A stretch of DNA of 64,000 nt from Trochalopteron elliotii (lineage: Eukaryota; Chordata; Aves; Passeriformes; Leiothrichidae). The notes under the pieces are model-generated. The model did not search any database. It was not told the origin of the DNA and saw only the letters and a program-made list of their open reading frames with translations. The position numbers and the translations under genes are program-made. Every line of letters starts with the position of its first letter. The stretch's first letter is position 1. Of this stretch, positions 34,126 through 48,035 are shown piece by piece. The stretch covers positions 947,559-1,011,558 of the forward strand of contig JANPWX010000028.1 of NCBI GenBank assembly GCA_024734555.1. The letters run 5' to 3'.

Positions 34126-37100
34126 ACCCTAATATGTGTATGTCTACCCACACCCTAATATGTATATATTCGATTTTGTATAGGTGCGCTAAATTCAAAT
34201 ATACGGAGCACTGCCCATATGGTTGTCACATTGATAGCTTGGCCTGCCTGCACATGTGGAAGCTGCTACTCCCAGTTCACTTTCTATTGTCAAGGCTGTA
34301 AAACCAGCATCAGGTTGCTGAGAATTCAGTTTAAAGTAGATAAAATATCTCCTTTAATGATTCTAAAGTACAGGGATTTCTTGCAGTCCAGCAAGGTACC
34401 AGAACTTTCTGCTATCTTGGCCCTGTCAAGGAGTTGCAATTTCTCAGGATCAGCACATTCTTTTGGATATGGTGCCAGTTTTAAGAGGCCTATTTGCATG
34501 TATGTGGCAAAAGTAGACTCTAAGTTCTAAATAGTGGTATCTAGCAGTGACTTGTAGAAAAAGAAGCTGAATGATGTTTTCAGGGTCTCTTAAGACAGAC
34601 ACCCTGGCAAACAGGTAAAACTGAATTGTGCTTCAGTACATGGAAGCTTGGGGCCTGTGTCCTCAAATAACATATTCGTTTTCTCATACAAGTTGAAAAA
34701 TTTACATGGAACCATTTATACTTGAACATCTTTAAAAACAGATCTAAGAAGAAATAAGTGCTAGATTTAAAAAGAAAAAAACCCAACCAAAACAGAAAAC
34801 CCAGCCTCAAAACCATATCTCCATTTATGTGCTCCATTTAAGTGCCCCACTTATTCAACAGTAAAACTGGATTTCTGCACACTTGTCCATTGCTTTCTGT
34901 ACTTAACCTTCCTGGCTTTTGAGAGAAAAGGCTTGTGTGAATGCTGGGGTAAACACCCAAATCTGTTCTTTTCTGCTTGGCCTCAACTTATACTAGGATG
35001 GCAAAATTGACTCCCTAGGCAATGTCATTCTTAAATCCTTTGTTTGACTATGTTAGTTATTTACAAACAAGTGCAGCCTTCAGTGGGGAAAAGTTCAATA
35101 AAAAATGTTTGGTGTTTTTGTGACTTACTTCCCCTCCCTTCCCTCTCCACCCCCGGATAAAGCATTTTGGATCCCTGAGTGGTTTGTGCCACCTCAGCAG
35201 CAGTGATACATCAAAAATCATGACAAACAGTGGATTGTAACAGACTGAATTTAAATAACTTGAGGATGTGTGCCCAAGTCTATGGACAATAATTGTAATT
35301 CACTTTATTGTCTGAAATGTTAGGCTGTTAGTGTTTAAAAGTGCATTTAGAACCTTTCTGGTAATTGTCTGTCTTTTCCCCTCAGGCAGCCAAATACATT
35401 GTAAATAGCAATTACAAGGAAAACAAACACAGTTTCACTTCTTTTCACTGAAATAGATTTGGCTGGGGGCTGTATGCTCTTTAAGCTGATGAGCTACTGA
35501 AGTGTGGAAGTAATTTGCTCTTTCCCTACTGTAAATCTAATTTACGCTTTATTCAGTGAACAAGTTTGCAATTTTAAAACATGCAAACAGTTTAACTACA
35601 GTGTCATCTTTAATTTTTTTACCTTTTAATATTTAAGCAAATCAAATTTCTCCTAAGCTGCTATTTTCAGAGTCTTTGTGTAAAGATAGACAAACATTTC
35701 AATGCAAAACTTTCCCAATAGCCTGTATTAGTTGCCAAGTGTAAACTCCTCCCTGATTGAGAAACTTTGCCATTGGAGAAATGCTTTGGTTCTAGGCTGC
35801 TTTTGTATTCTTGCAGAGCAATTCAGTGAGCAGTAAATAAGTGACTCTATTAAATCTAAGTGCTGGAGGGCTCTTTCTCCTCCTCAGATGCCTAATTTTA
35901 ACTCCTCTACTGAGTGACTGCTGCAGTCATTGCTGAGTATAATGTGCTTGTAAACTGTTGGTCCCTCTTTTTTTCTTTCTCTTTATTCACGTTGCACTAA
36001 AGCACTGTAGAATTTCAGAACAGACAGTCTGATAGGGCTGCTGAGTGTCTGAGAGCTCTCAGTGTCCATCCCACCTGCAATTGCATTGGTGTTTTACCCT
36101 TACATCTCCCAGATGCAATGCCCCTGAACCTTAGCAGGTTCTCACTAAGTGATATTAGTTGCTGGCTGGAGTTGATTGTCAGTCCACTGATTTACTATGG
36201 GATTTACTATGGAAGGACCATACTGGAACAGAGCAAAGATCCATTCATCCTAGTCTCTTATTTCTAACAGTGGCTCAACTGGAGCCCTCAGGAGAGGCAG
36301 AAGAGTGGCAGTGCCTCTGGTGAGTAATCAATTCGAGGCTGAGGGAGTGAGCTTGTGATTAGGGAGTCATTAAGATATAAACATATGTCTCTCTTATCAG
36401 TTTACACGTACTAGGTGTACTAATTTACTAAAAATCGATTGTAAACTTCTTAGAGAGATTTCATGGACTTCCCATTTTGCTCTACATTTCAGACAGTGGT
36501 ATGAGAATGCTTGTGAAATACAGATAGATTTTGTTCTGTATACAATTAGTTGCCTCTCTAAAAGCAAATATGATTTTGACAAAGTATAAACCTGTGATTG
36601 AATTGGGTGCCATATAAAAAAGGTTTTATGACTTTGACATTAGTGGGCAACTCCGCAATAGGTGTCAGAAAACCCAAACCTCAGTAAAAAATCAGAAGTA
36701 TTCCAAGGAGATTTTCTCTGTCTGATGGATTAAATAGAAGAAGCATTTAAGAACTTCCATTAAATAAATCTATTCCTTTATCAAATACCAAGCAATAGAA
36801 GATTATTTTTCCTTCTGTTGATAATGTTCGTATTTTCACATGATGGGTCCTCTGGAGTGGCCAATGCTCCATGAATGTTGCTTTTGCTTGTTCTGGAATA
36901 AAGCTGATGACATTGGGGATGGAGGAGGAAAACCCTTCTTTAAATTGCATATTAGAATTATCTATAATTTCTGATTAATTTGTAAGATAGATTTTCTGGA
37001 AGTCACTTCATATTGCAAGGGATTATTTAATTTTAAGTGGTAGCAGGTATGAGAGTGTTCTTCAGATGAGAAGATTGTCGACTCCACGTGAAAGTAAAGG

Positions 37101-40100
37101 TATAATTTGAGGAACTCTTTTTAGTCTAGTTACTGATCACTCTTGCTGTCTTCTACTTCCTTTAGCTTTTTGCCCTTTGAAACTTTGAAGTTTTTAACAG
37201 TAATAGTTCTTGGTTCTTATCCCTGCTAGATCAGATAGCAGAGCAATTCAGATCTTGATAGGGATAACCACGTGATTTTTCAGGTCTTTGACAAGAGTAT
37301 GTGGTATAGTGGTTGTGCTAGCACAAAAAGTGAATGAATCTGATCTTTGAAGCATTTTAGAGTGAACTTCTATCAATTTCACCCATTTGTTTGACAAGCA
37401 TTACATTTTTCATCTCTTACTGGGATCTTCAACACTAGTTGCTGTTCTGTGGAATGGCAGCCTAAACCAGGAGGTTCTTCAGGTGTGAGGTTGGCTCATA
37501 CAAAAATTGTTTGCTCTTTAACGATCAGGATTATGAGGTGGAGACAGGCAGAACTGCAGCCACCTTGTTTTCTTGGGTTTTGGGCAAGGCTGTGAGCTTG
37601 ACAGTGGCTCACTGGTGGGTACCACTGGTGGGCTGAGTGAGGAGGTTGTCACACTGGCAGTGTATTCTTCCTTCCTGTAAACACCTTGTTGAGGTGTGAG
37701 GAAGGAGTAGTCCTGCAGGATGTCTTTTGTGTGACTACTTTTATTTTCAGTTGGTGTGGAGGGGCTTTATAAATCAATTCTGTGCATACTATTAAAAAGG
37801 AAAAAATATTGGAAAAACACAAAGTGTTCAAATCAGATTATTTTATCCCTGTCTTCTGCTTAATGTATACAGCTCACAGTGTTCATTGCCTTCAAAAATT
37901 TCCTTCTGACCTAGTAGGTAAGTTGCTATGGTTGGTGTTATGTTCTTTTCTTCCTGTTGGCATCCAGTTCTTTGCTTGCAGTTATGAAACAGAATGCTGA
38001 GACAGCAAGTTGGGAACAAAGTTCTGTGACTTGAATTAAAAGCAAATAAAATGAAGAAGAAGTTGTTATGCAGTAAGCTAAATAGCAGTAATAGCAACTG
38101 AATAGTGGTGTAAGTTGTCACAGGATGCTGAAACCTGGAATTGTTTTGCTGCTAAGCTGCTTCAGGCATTAAAAGCAATTTTCAGTTGTGTGATTTTCCT
38201 GTGAACTTCAGTAGTTGAATACAAAATTGACCATTTTACTTTTGATTGAGGGGTCCTATGGCCATTGGTTATAAATGTTATTTGAATAGAAACATTAGTC
38301 CTGAAACAGAGCACCTTGTAAGCAGGATCTCTGTATTTCAATTGGGTTAAATGTGCCTTTTGACAGTACGTTTTATAGAGATGCTGGCCAGAGTACTTTA
38401 GTGTTGTTTTTTTAATCTTACTTATGGATGTTGATAATAAATAGGAGTAGAGTTCACTGAGAAATTTTACTTCTGTCTAGGTAAAATAAACTGCAGAGAG
38501 TATCTTGGAGTTCAGAAGTTCTTACTTTGCATTCTGCACTTTATATATCCAATTCTGCTGAACCAGTGTCTTGTATCGACCTCTTGCTGAAAAAAACCAG
38601 AAGTTGCAGCTGTAGGAGGCACAAGGTTCTCTCCCCCAGCCCTGCTGGCCTTGTGGAGGAGAGGAGGAAGAGAACTGCATGTGACAACAATGTTTCTATT
38701 AACCAATGACCAGAGTTTAAAATGTGCCATTTTTGCTTTGTCATGCTTTCCTTCCTTGCCTGCTCAGATGGGCTGTGTATTTCATTCATGACTTACTTCT
38801 GGCTGCTGTTGCCCATACCTGCAGGGGTTGATGCAGTTTCATGCCAAAAGTCTCCTTGCTCCAGGCTCTGGAGGTCTGAAGGAGGGTATTAACACCCTTC
38901 AGTTAGGACCTTCATTAAGTTTTTTCCAGTGTATAGTTGAGAATTTTTAGTGGAACAACTCTTTCGAAGAAGCTTCAAAAGTGTCGTTTAGTGGAGGATG
39001 TGATCCTGGGATTTCAGCCACAGTAGCAAGTGGTTTATCCTCTCTGCAAATCTGAAAAGCTCTTCTAAGGTGTCATTTGTGCTCCCCTGGCTGAAGCAAA
39101 TGTATGGAGGTTCCCTGTGTGCTCTGTGGCCCATCATGGCTGGAAGACTAACATAGAAAGGGCAGAAAAGAACGGAAATAACACAATTGGTTTGTGTGCC
39201 TGTCTAATGAGAATGGTTATACAATAATAAAGTTTGTTGGTAGTAGGCCATTAGTTAAGCTTTGTTTGAATGTTCTTGTCATTTATGGAGATGCCTTCTC
39301 TGTACTTTGTGCCCAGACCAGGCCTGGCCCATGATGGGGAAAATTTCACAGAAAGTGAAAGTGTCACAGAAATTATCTCTATTGTCTGGTTTAACATAAC
39401 ATCAAGGAGATAAATCTGGTATAGGAAAAAGACAATAGAATGTGATTAGGATTGCCAGTTTGTAATATATGGTAGCCAAAATTTTTACAGGAAACTGCAG
39501 ACAAACATGACAAACAGCCTGCAAACTAGGATTGGTGGGACTTGGAACAAACTTCCCCATGGACAAGTAGAAGTAGCAAGGCTATGCACTAAATTGCAAG
39601 AGATTGGGGAAAGGCTTTGGTGCTTCCAAGTGTAATACCTGACATAGGAATTCAAATATTTACATTAAGATGCTGATGGTTTCTATTCAGAGGCAGAGGA
39701 TGAAATTGTCTTGACACTAGAATATTCTGCCATACCATTCAGGGAGAAGAGTATCATCCACAGTCGCCAACACAGCTTTCTAGAAGGGGTTGCTGTCATG
39801 AGAAATCTACCTTACCCAACTGGTATAGTAAGAAGTGTTATTTATTATTGGTGTCCTATTCTCAAAACCTATGAGGTGTCATGTGGTTCTGAAATTGTAA
39901 CCGTGCAAGCTCTCTGTGGGTTGTGTTGTATGTCTGTTCATCTTAAAAAAAAAAATAAAAATCAAAGTCATGGATGAGGGCAAGGAAGATAGAGGAGGTC
40001 ATCTAATAGGTGTTTTAAGAAATTTTCAAAATAAGTTAAATAATTTTTATTATTATTCGTCCTATACAGCCTGCATAGATTGAGCTGCTATGTCAGTCAT

Positions 40101-41900
40101 TCTTTTCTTCACCTTACTTTTTCTCCCCTCACTAGCAAATTCATACCTTTAATTGAAAAGTAAATGATTGCTGTCAGGCATATTGATACTGAATCTCCAT
40201 GAATTTACATTTTAGAAATATTTCTGGTTTTTTTTTTCCTAGAAAAAAATTATATGCTTCCAGAGAAATAAGAAAATTGCTGTGTAATTATGTGTTGGGT
40301 TATCATTATGACTAATTTTCTTGATTTGGTGGCGTGCAGCATGACAGTAGGAATTCTAAGGTTGCCTCAAAGGAATGTCAGTGTGACACACATTACAGAT
40401 AGCTCCAGGAGCTGGAACTGACAGGATCTCCCAGCCTCAGGAAACCTAAGGGTTGGACCATACTCACAAATAAGGTCATGGCTTTTGTGTGGATAAATTT
40501 GTATAGGAGATATTAGGGAAAGACCTAAGAACCTGATACTAATACCAGTTTTAGTAATGTAAGCTGAGAGTAAATGAATGGTAGAAGGATTCAAGGGAGA
40601 AAGCTGCTGCAAAACTGATGTGAAAATAATCATGCGTTAATCCTGGTGCATTAATCCTTAAAAATACCCAAAAAACCAACCCATTGTCACTTGGAGAATT
40701 TGAGCTCCTTTAACCTCCACAGATTTCTAAGGCTTGTTTCCTAGCAGCCAGTGTAGAAAGAAGTGTTGAAATATTCATAGTTTGCAAGGTAAGTGGTTTT
40801 GGCTAGTTTGACTAAAGTGATGAATATTATAGTGTCTCATTTTATATTTGATTAAGATGACTTTAATAGTCCAAATCTATGGGTGATTTCAGTGAAAAAT
40901 ATGCTGTGGAGAAAGCTAATTTTGTTTCTGTTAAAAATAGCTCTCTAATTTTGTCTGAGAATTAGTTATGCATATCCCTTGGTATAGTTTATTTTAGGAG
41001 TTAATGAAAAATGACCCCTGCATTGCATGCATAAGGAAACATGTTTTGGTCTTAAGCTTTTGCTAATGTAATTTGTTGCATAATTCCGGAAGCAAAAATC
41101 CTGACTGAGAAGAAGGAGGTCACGGGGCACCCTGGAGGCACTCCTTCAAGGGCACTGTGTACTTTCTGTTGAAATTAGTGTTTGTAATTTACTTGAATAC
41201 TGTTAGTGCCTATTCCTGTGTGAAACACAATCCTCTGAGCAGGACCTGAATTTGTTTACAATACAGAGGAAGCAGAGGGAGCATGGAGTAAACACTTTTT
41301 TTATACATAGAGAACACATAACATAGAACTGAAGGAAAAAAATGGTCTTATGGTCTGAACACTTTTGACTTTCAGCCAAAGATGTGGAAATATGACAAGA
41401 TGTAGTTGTCTGGTGTGGGAGCTCAGAAAGCACATTTGTCAGTCCTAAGATATAAATGAGGCATGAGGAACCATGAATTTTATCATTGCATGCTTATGCT
41501 TAGGTTTTTACTTTATTGTTTGAGTAGCAGCTGTTATCCATTTCTGGCTTAGAAAAATTTTGTTTAGAAAAATTTCTGTACCCCCTCAAAAAACAAAGTC
41601 TAATATTAAAACTAAATCACTGTTCTGCTTCTTCTTATCCCTCTTATCATTAGAAGTGATCTGAAAAATTGAAGACACCTTTGGTTCAATGTAACTTTGC
41701 TTAAATAGATGCAGTCTTGAGTCTTCTGTTAGTATTTTAGATGCATCTGTCTTATTAATGAATTGTGTTTATCTTTGTAACAGAGTAGGTGCCATGAGGT
41801 ATAAAATCATTTTGGTATCCAGTTCAGACTGGATATCACAGTTTAGTTTTCTTCCTCTTTTCCCTTTTGAGTGATACCCTTCTAAGTTTTCTTTTGGCAG

Positions 41901-42052
41901 GGAGTTTAGATAGTACTGCTCTGCATGAGAAGAACAAGAATTATTTTGAAATACCTAATTCCTTTTTCCACAAAGGCAAAAATAATTCTGGCTTTTTAAT
42001 GACAAAGAAAAAAAAAAATCTTTGCCTTAAATCTGTCCTGGAAGGGAGTGCA
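41901..42052 (+). CDS. Candidate exon behind a strong splice acceptor
   Basis: A pyrimidine-rich tract ending TTTTGGCAG at 41900 precedes a frame that stays open for about 50 codons and ends at a stop at 42053-42055. It starts G-S-L-D-S-T-A-L-H-E-K and contains a Lys run coded by an A-rich tract near 42004-42018. No clear donor lies within it, so if real it would be a terminal exon. I recognise no family. An open frame of this size is common by chance, so the case rests mainly on the acceptor. Confidence 0.12.
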
Positions 42053-45000
42053 TAGTGGTGATTATGAAGCATGCTGTAACATTTATGGTACTGGTGTCTA
42101 GCTGACTTACTGGATTTCATCCTCCAGATACCTGACTTTACAAAGCAGATTTATGTGTGTGGGATGTATTTACGAAAGAGACAGTAAAGCCTCTTTACCT
42201 AAATAGTAAAAGAGGGTTCAATAGTTACAGATAAAAGTCAGAATAGAAGAACATAATATTGTCCACGTAAAATGAATAACTCAGTTTGCCAAAGCACTTA
42301 ACGTTGGTTTGATTTGACTTCAATCTCTACTCTTGAAAGGTAAACTTATCTCCTGCTATTTACAGAAAAATAGAAAAAAAGTGAAAATTCATTTTAAAGT
42401 TTTGATTTTGTGCTGTAGCAGTTATTGGAGTAGTTCCCTAAGGTCCTTAGGTTTGCATAGCTTTGATTTTGCCCAAGCATAAACCAGTTTTGAAAGTCAT
42501 GTCCTAGGAGAAAGGGCTAGGGAAGAATGAAGAGCCTTCTTTCAGGGAATTGGGATTCAGGCTCTCAGACCTTCTGCAGGAGTGAGATCTTGCAGCAGTT
42601 TGTTCTTATCTCTGTCCAGTCTTTTCACTCTTCCTCAGATCATACGTTTTAGGTGACTGCTTGACATGTTAATTCCAAAGGTTTCTCTGAAATTCTTCCC
42701 TTGCTTTTGTCTGGAGCTCATGTGGGACAGTTGTCCTTTCAATTCCAAGACATCACCTCAGTATGTTTCCAGTTGCCTCTGTCCCAGGAGTGTTTTGAAG
42801 TTCTGTGATGCAAATTTATGACTTACTGTAGTCTTGAGAGAGCATAAAATCAGTGTGGTTTATCTCTTTTTGTGTTGTTGCTTTTTGTTAAGACAAGAGT
42901 TCATGACAGATTCTCTGAGGCTGAGGCTTACCAATTGCATAGCTTTCTGTAAATGAAGTCTGGATAAAGCATTATGCTTGTTCATATAATAGGGGATTTG
43001 GCATCTGTCTGTTTTTTTTAGGTCAGTCGAGGGTCAGGTAAAAAAATAGCTTGCTAATTCTGTGTTATGTTTTTTAATTCCTATAAAGCATGCAAATTCT
43101 TACATTTAGCACAACACAGTGGTTGAAGTAAATGCATATATTGTAGATGGGAATAAGTAAGTCTGGGTGAGCGTGTGTAAAAAGGTATGAGAAAAGATGG
43201 CTTTCTGTGTACTGCAGTACAAAGAGGGCTTGCAGCACTCATCCTCAGCAGCTGCTTGAAGGGAGCGCTTTATCTAAGCTCAGAAAAAGTAGAACTCACT
43301 TTGCATCTTACCTGGGCAAACATCACCAGTGTGGCTCTGTCTTGTAGCCACTGGTGTTGTGTTTACTGTAAGAGCAGAAGTGTTCCACGTCAGGAGTCTG
43401 CCCAAAGCTGGAGCCTCTGAGCTCCTGCCAGGCTATTTGTGGTACTGAGCTCACTTGTGCTCCTTGGAGTACAGGGATAAACTCCAAGTAGGAAATAAAA
43501 AGTGAGTGCTTTCTTTTGACGTGTAATTCTTGGGAAAAGAAATATTTGTGTAGGATAAAGACCCTCATCCTTCAAACTAACATTATTTCCTAAATATTTA
43601 TAATAAAAATAGTTTATTCTTGAACTTTGTGTTGTTTATGGCAAGCAGTAACTTTCTTTTGGTTTTATAGTTAGCAAGTCCTTTAACTATGCTTCAGCAA
43701 GGAGTAGTGGGTAAAACACAGGTAAGAAGAATAGATGGATATAGGAAAGCATCATATAGTTGCCATAATGTACCACCAGCAATTTAAACAGGGGGCGTGG
43801 CTGACAGACACCCTTTCTGGTTTGCTTTGAGGTACACTTGACAAGTCTTCAAAAGCTTTCTTTGTCTTACTTCAGAGCTATGTAATGCGTATGAGTACAC
43901 ACATTTTCTCCCCTTGATTAGTGAGCTCTGCTTCATCAAGAGAGACAAAATATTGTAGTAGATTGGGCACTGGACTGGAAACTAGGTCAGGCACTAAGAA
44001 TATTAAATCTTAGTCATTTAGTTTTCTCGTCTGAATAGGCAAACAACATTTGAGAAGTGTTCAGGATGACAACTAGTATGAAGTACTTAGTCTTGTATAA
44101 TTAGTCTTTTTAGATAATGTTTACATCGTTGTCTTTATACTGTTATAATCTAGTTTCTGTGTACAATTTCTTTCCTTGGTGGAGGGAATCATCTTCTAGT
44201 TTTTGCAGTAATCTATCAGCAAGCTGGTAGTTCTTTAAAAGTCCTATCTAAGTAAACCCGTGTTGAATCTGCATAGTCCTGACATATTTTATCCATATCC
44301 TTTTACCTTCTGCTGTATTGCAATTAAAAGTAGAGAGGGTATTAATGGATATGCAGTCTCCTGAACATACAGTTTCCCAGATCCATGAAAATCCATTAGA
44401 CAGGACTACAAATCATGGCCTGTACTGAATGCTGTGGGGTAAAAATGAAGATCTGAATAGGCAGGAAGAACTCATCCATCTGTGTAGCTGAACCTGCTCA
44501 TGGCTTCAGGCCATGCTGTGCCACATGCAGATTAGTTCCAATTAGATGAAGTGGTAGCTGACCCTTGGCTGCCTCCTCTAAGCCTCCTGGTCCTGGGCAG
44601 CATTCAGAGGGTTGCCTCCGTTCCAGCTGAATGGGGAGAAGAGGTGAGAAAGTGTTCACTATTTATCACCTGAATGCCTGGGGAAACTCAGGTCAATACT
44701 TTCTGCAAGAAGAGGTATTTTAACCTCCAGCTAGGCACTATTCAGTAGTTTTTAACTCAGTGAAACTTCACTTACTTAAGAAGCTAGAATTCATGTCTCC
44801 AGGACTTAAATGCATGTCATGATGTGAATGAAGGCTGACTTTCTAAGGGTATATTTAGCTGTCTGATGATTTTGCTAGCTATTGAATGGGCAGAGGTGAT
44901 ACAAATCTGACACCCACTGTTTTCCCGAACTTAGGAATTTTGGTGTTGATTCCCTAGAGAATTTGTCCTGCACAGAAATTGTGTGTAAAGGCTGAATAAA

Positions 45001-45776
45001 ACAACCTTGTATGCTGGAGCTATTACTGTAAAAATGTATTTTAAAATTTTTTTAATTCTTTCCTAAAATGTGCTAAAACAAATACATGTATCTGTCTTCT
45101 AAGTAGAAGGAGCTGCATACATTTTTTTAGGTATGATTTTTTATGATATTCTTGGAAATCACACTTCTATAGTGTAAATATCCAGGAAAATAAGATTTAC
45201 TTTGAAAGATAGCTCCATGAAGGTTTAACAGTTAGCAAAACAAATATATTTGCATATCAAAATATAGAATGATATCCTAGTTCTCTCCCATTTTGTTATA
45301 ATTTCTTAATTCAAAGTAGATTCCTTTTTTCTGTTCTGTGTTTCAGCAGTGACCAGAAAGCCTACATGACAAATTAATATCTATGAATCTAATCCAGAAA
45401 ATAATGATATAAGTAGCTACAGGAAGGTAGTGCTTGCCTGGCTGTGCTCCAACTTGCCAGCAGTGCAACTCTCAAAGTATACATGGTAAGCATTTTTTTT
45501 GTCCCTGAAAATACTTACATGCATCTATTTACTTAAATACAAAGAAATAATCGTTCAGCTACCATGAGGAAATGTGGCACATGCATAAAAGCCCCATTTA
45601 TTTTGTACTGACCTGTTACTTACACTTCATTACTTTACATAGGCAAAGCTGCCATGTGGAGAACAGAGCAATAGGGCAGTATTAAACATACAGCTGTAGG
45701 CATCCAAAGCTGGATCTGTTTGTGAATCTGCACTGCATTCCCTGAATCTGTTATCCTCAGCAAATCTAATTAGTAG

Positions 45777-45802
45777 TAATAATAATAATAATAATAATAA
45801 TT
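45777..45802. repeat. TAA microsatellite
   Basis: Eight or nine uninterrupted TAA/ATA units. Simple repeat, probably length-variable. Confidence 0.9.
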
Positions 45803-46589
45803 GTCATTAATCTCATGTGGGTGTTGTTGGTGGATGTTGTGCTAGCAGTGTGAGAAATGCAGGTTGGGTTAAAGGTGGTACAAACAGAAATTTTTCCTAC
45901 CTCTCCTGTCCTTTCTTCACTTCACATTATATGTTGTTATAGGCAGATGAATTGCTGTTTCCAACACAAAATAAATGTTTGCAGGAGCAGAACCTGTTTT
46001 GACTGGAAATGTCTTTTGAGTTGTAGCATGAAGAGAGCCTCAGCCTCTCTAGATTGTGCTTGCTGCTGTTTGACTCTGCCTTGAAATGAATAGTTCAAGG
46101 AAAATGCAAGTTAACCATAGAGTGGTTTTGTTAGGTGTGGCATATGGGACTGCAGTATTTGAAATAATCACAACAGCATGTCTTGGTTTTAAAAGAATAC
46201 CTTCTAAACAAAAGTACTCCTCCTCTTATAGTTTTTCATACTAAGGACATTACAAAGAGAGTATTTTTATGAACGTTTTCCATGATTTAACTTACCCAGT
46301 TTAGTCAGTGCTCTGACGTTTTATCTGTATAGTAAGTTTTGTCAAATAATAATAGTTTAATTTTGGGGAAATTTTTTTTGGTGTATGTTTATTGCACTGC
46401 AATTGGCCTGCCTCAATGAGGCTTTCCAATACTTTGTCTCAGATTCATGAATTAGTAATTTTCTGTTGCTAAAAACTGCGGTGCTTCTTGAAATGATCCT
46501 TTTTTTTTTGTGAAGATTGTTGTCTGAATGCTGCTTAGTGGAAGGAGATTGTAATATTACAGGGAATGCAAGTGAAATGTTATTATAAA

Positions 46590-48035
46590 ACCATAGTGTA
46601 ATTCCTGTCCAAAGGGATCTCAGAAGTCCAAACTCCTATTCAAAGCAGGGTCAGATATGGAGACAGGACAGGTTGCTCAGGGCTGTATCCTATCAGGTCA
46701 TGAAAATCTCTAAGATGGAAACTGTACAGCTTCTCTGGGCAACCTATGTATGTGTTTGTACTCAAGAGGAACTTGTTTTTTCATTATATTTAGTCTAAGC
46801 CTCTCTTTTATCTTATGCTTATTGTCTCTTGTCCTTCTGCTGTGTACTGCTGTAGAGAGCCTGGGTCTGCCTTCTAGACAGCCTCAGCATAGATGTTGGA
46901 AGGCTGCTCTTAGGTTCCTCCCAAAACATTCTCTTTTCCAGGCTAAAAAGGTCTAGTTCCCTAACTGGGGATGTGCTTCAGTGCAAATCATCTTAGTGGC
47001 CCTTAACTGAACTTGCTCCAGTTTATCGATGTCTTTCCAGTGTTAGGGACTCAGAGTTGGACTCTGCAGTCTAATGAGTGCCAGGTAAGCAGGATGATCA
47101 TTTCCCTCAGCCCATGTCATACCATACTGCTGCTGATACAGCCCAGGATACTATTGGCTGCCTTGCCTGTGCACACTGGTGGCTCCTGCTCAGTTTGCTG
47201 TCCACCATGTCCTTTTTGACAGACCTGCTTCTTCCCAGCCAGTCAGTCTGTCACCAGCCTGAATCATTGCAGCCTGTATTGTTTACTTTCTGGATTGCAG
47301 CATTTTGCATTTGTCCTTGCTGAATTTCATAATATTCCTGTCAGCCCTTTCCTCCAGGCTAAGTCCCTTTGGATGCCAGCCCTGCTGTTGGGTATGTATA
47401 TCCACAGTTGCCCCTGTTTGGTGTCACCTGCACACCTGGTGATTTTGTGCTCCACTGCCCTCTCCAGGTCATTGATAAAGATGTTAAACAGGGCAGGTCC
47501 TATTACAGACTCCTGCAGCACTCTTACTTGCTGGGAGGTGCAGTAGAATCCATTAACTGATTCCTTCTGAGCCCCATCATCCAACAGCAGCCTTTTACCC
47601 ATCTGGTTGTCCCCCATCTACACTGTAATATCCCTACTTTGGTGCATGGATATTTTTGGATCCAGTTGTCAAAGCCTTACTTAAAGTGACATAAATGACA
47701 TATTCTGTCTTCCCTTGTCTCTGAGTGCAGTCATTTTACAGTAGAAGGCAGTCAGGCTGATCAGGGATGATTTACCCTTGGCCAGTCTGTAATTTCCTGC
47801 CTGCCTTCTTCTGTTCAGGGAGGATCTTGAACTGTACTAGTCCATGGTCATTATACCTAAGGCTGGCATTGATCATTGTGTCCCCAGTCAGGTCTTCTTA
47901 ATTTGTGAAAAGACAGTCCAGTTTTGCATCACTCCTGACTAGCTCACCCCGAATCTCCTATATCATCTCTGACTCTTCCCAGTAATCTCCTGGATTGTTT
48001 GTGTCCTGTCATGTTGTTCTTCTAGCAGAAATGAA
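46590..48035 (-). mobile_element. Antisense CR1 LINE with endonuclease and RT remnants
   Basis: About 1.45 kb of CR1 on the minus strand. Sense order runs from 48035 down. The end of the endonuclease domain comes first, where the family's S-D-H motif reads N-D-H (47842-47852). After a large internal loss comes the reverse-transcriptase part with G-P-x-L-F-N-I-F-I-N-D-L (47470-47510), where the catalytic F-A-D-D reads C-A-G-D (47420-47431). The wording equivalent to 'gcagcccaggata.tattggctg' appears antisense at 47140-47165. The 3' UTR reaches about 46590 with 'gttgcccagagaagctgt' and 'gagatccctttggacaggaatt'. The 96-codon minus frame at 47327-47617 is what remains open. Catalytic loss, frameshifts and deletion make it dead. 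It is older than the 24.3-kb copy. Confidence 0.9.

Larger units (their letters stand above)
33873..46585. other. Long repeat-poor interval
   Basis: About 12.7 kb with no CR1 or LTR that I can recognise. It holds a short perfect hairpin and duplicated word at 34.10-34.17 kb, a direct duplication of 'gatttactatgg' near 36191-36215, and a TAA microsatellite at 45.78 kb. One open segment behind a strong splice acceptor at 41.9 kb is listed separately. Low repeat content could mean intronic or otherwise constrained DNA. Confidence 0.35.
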
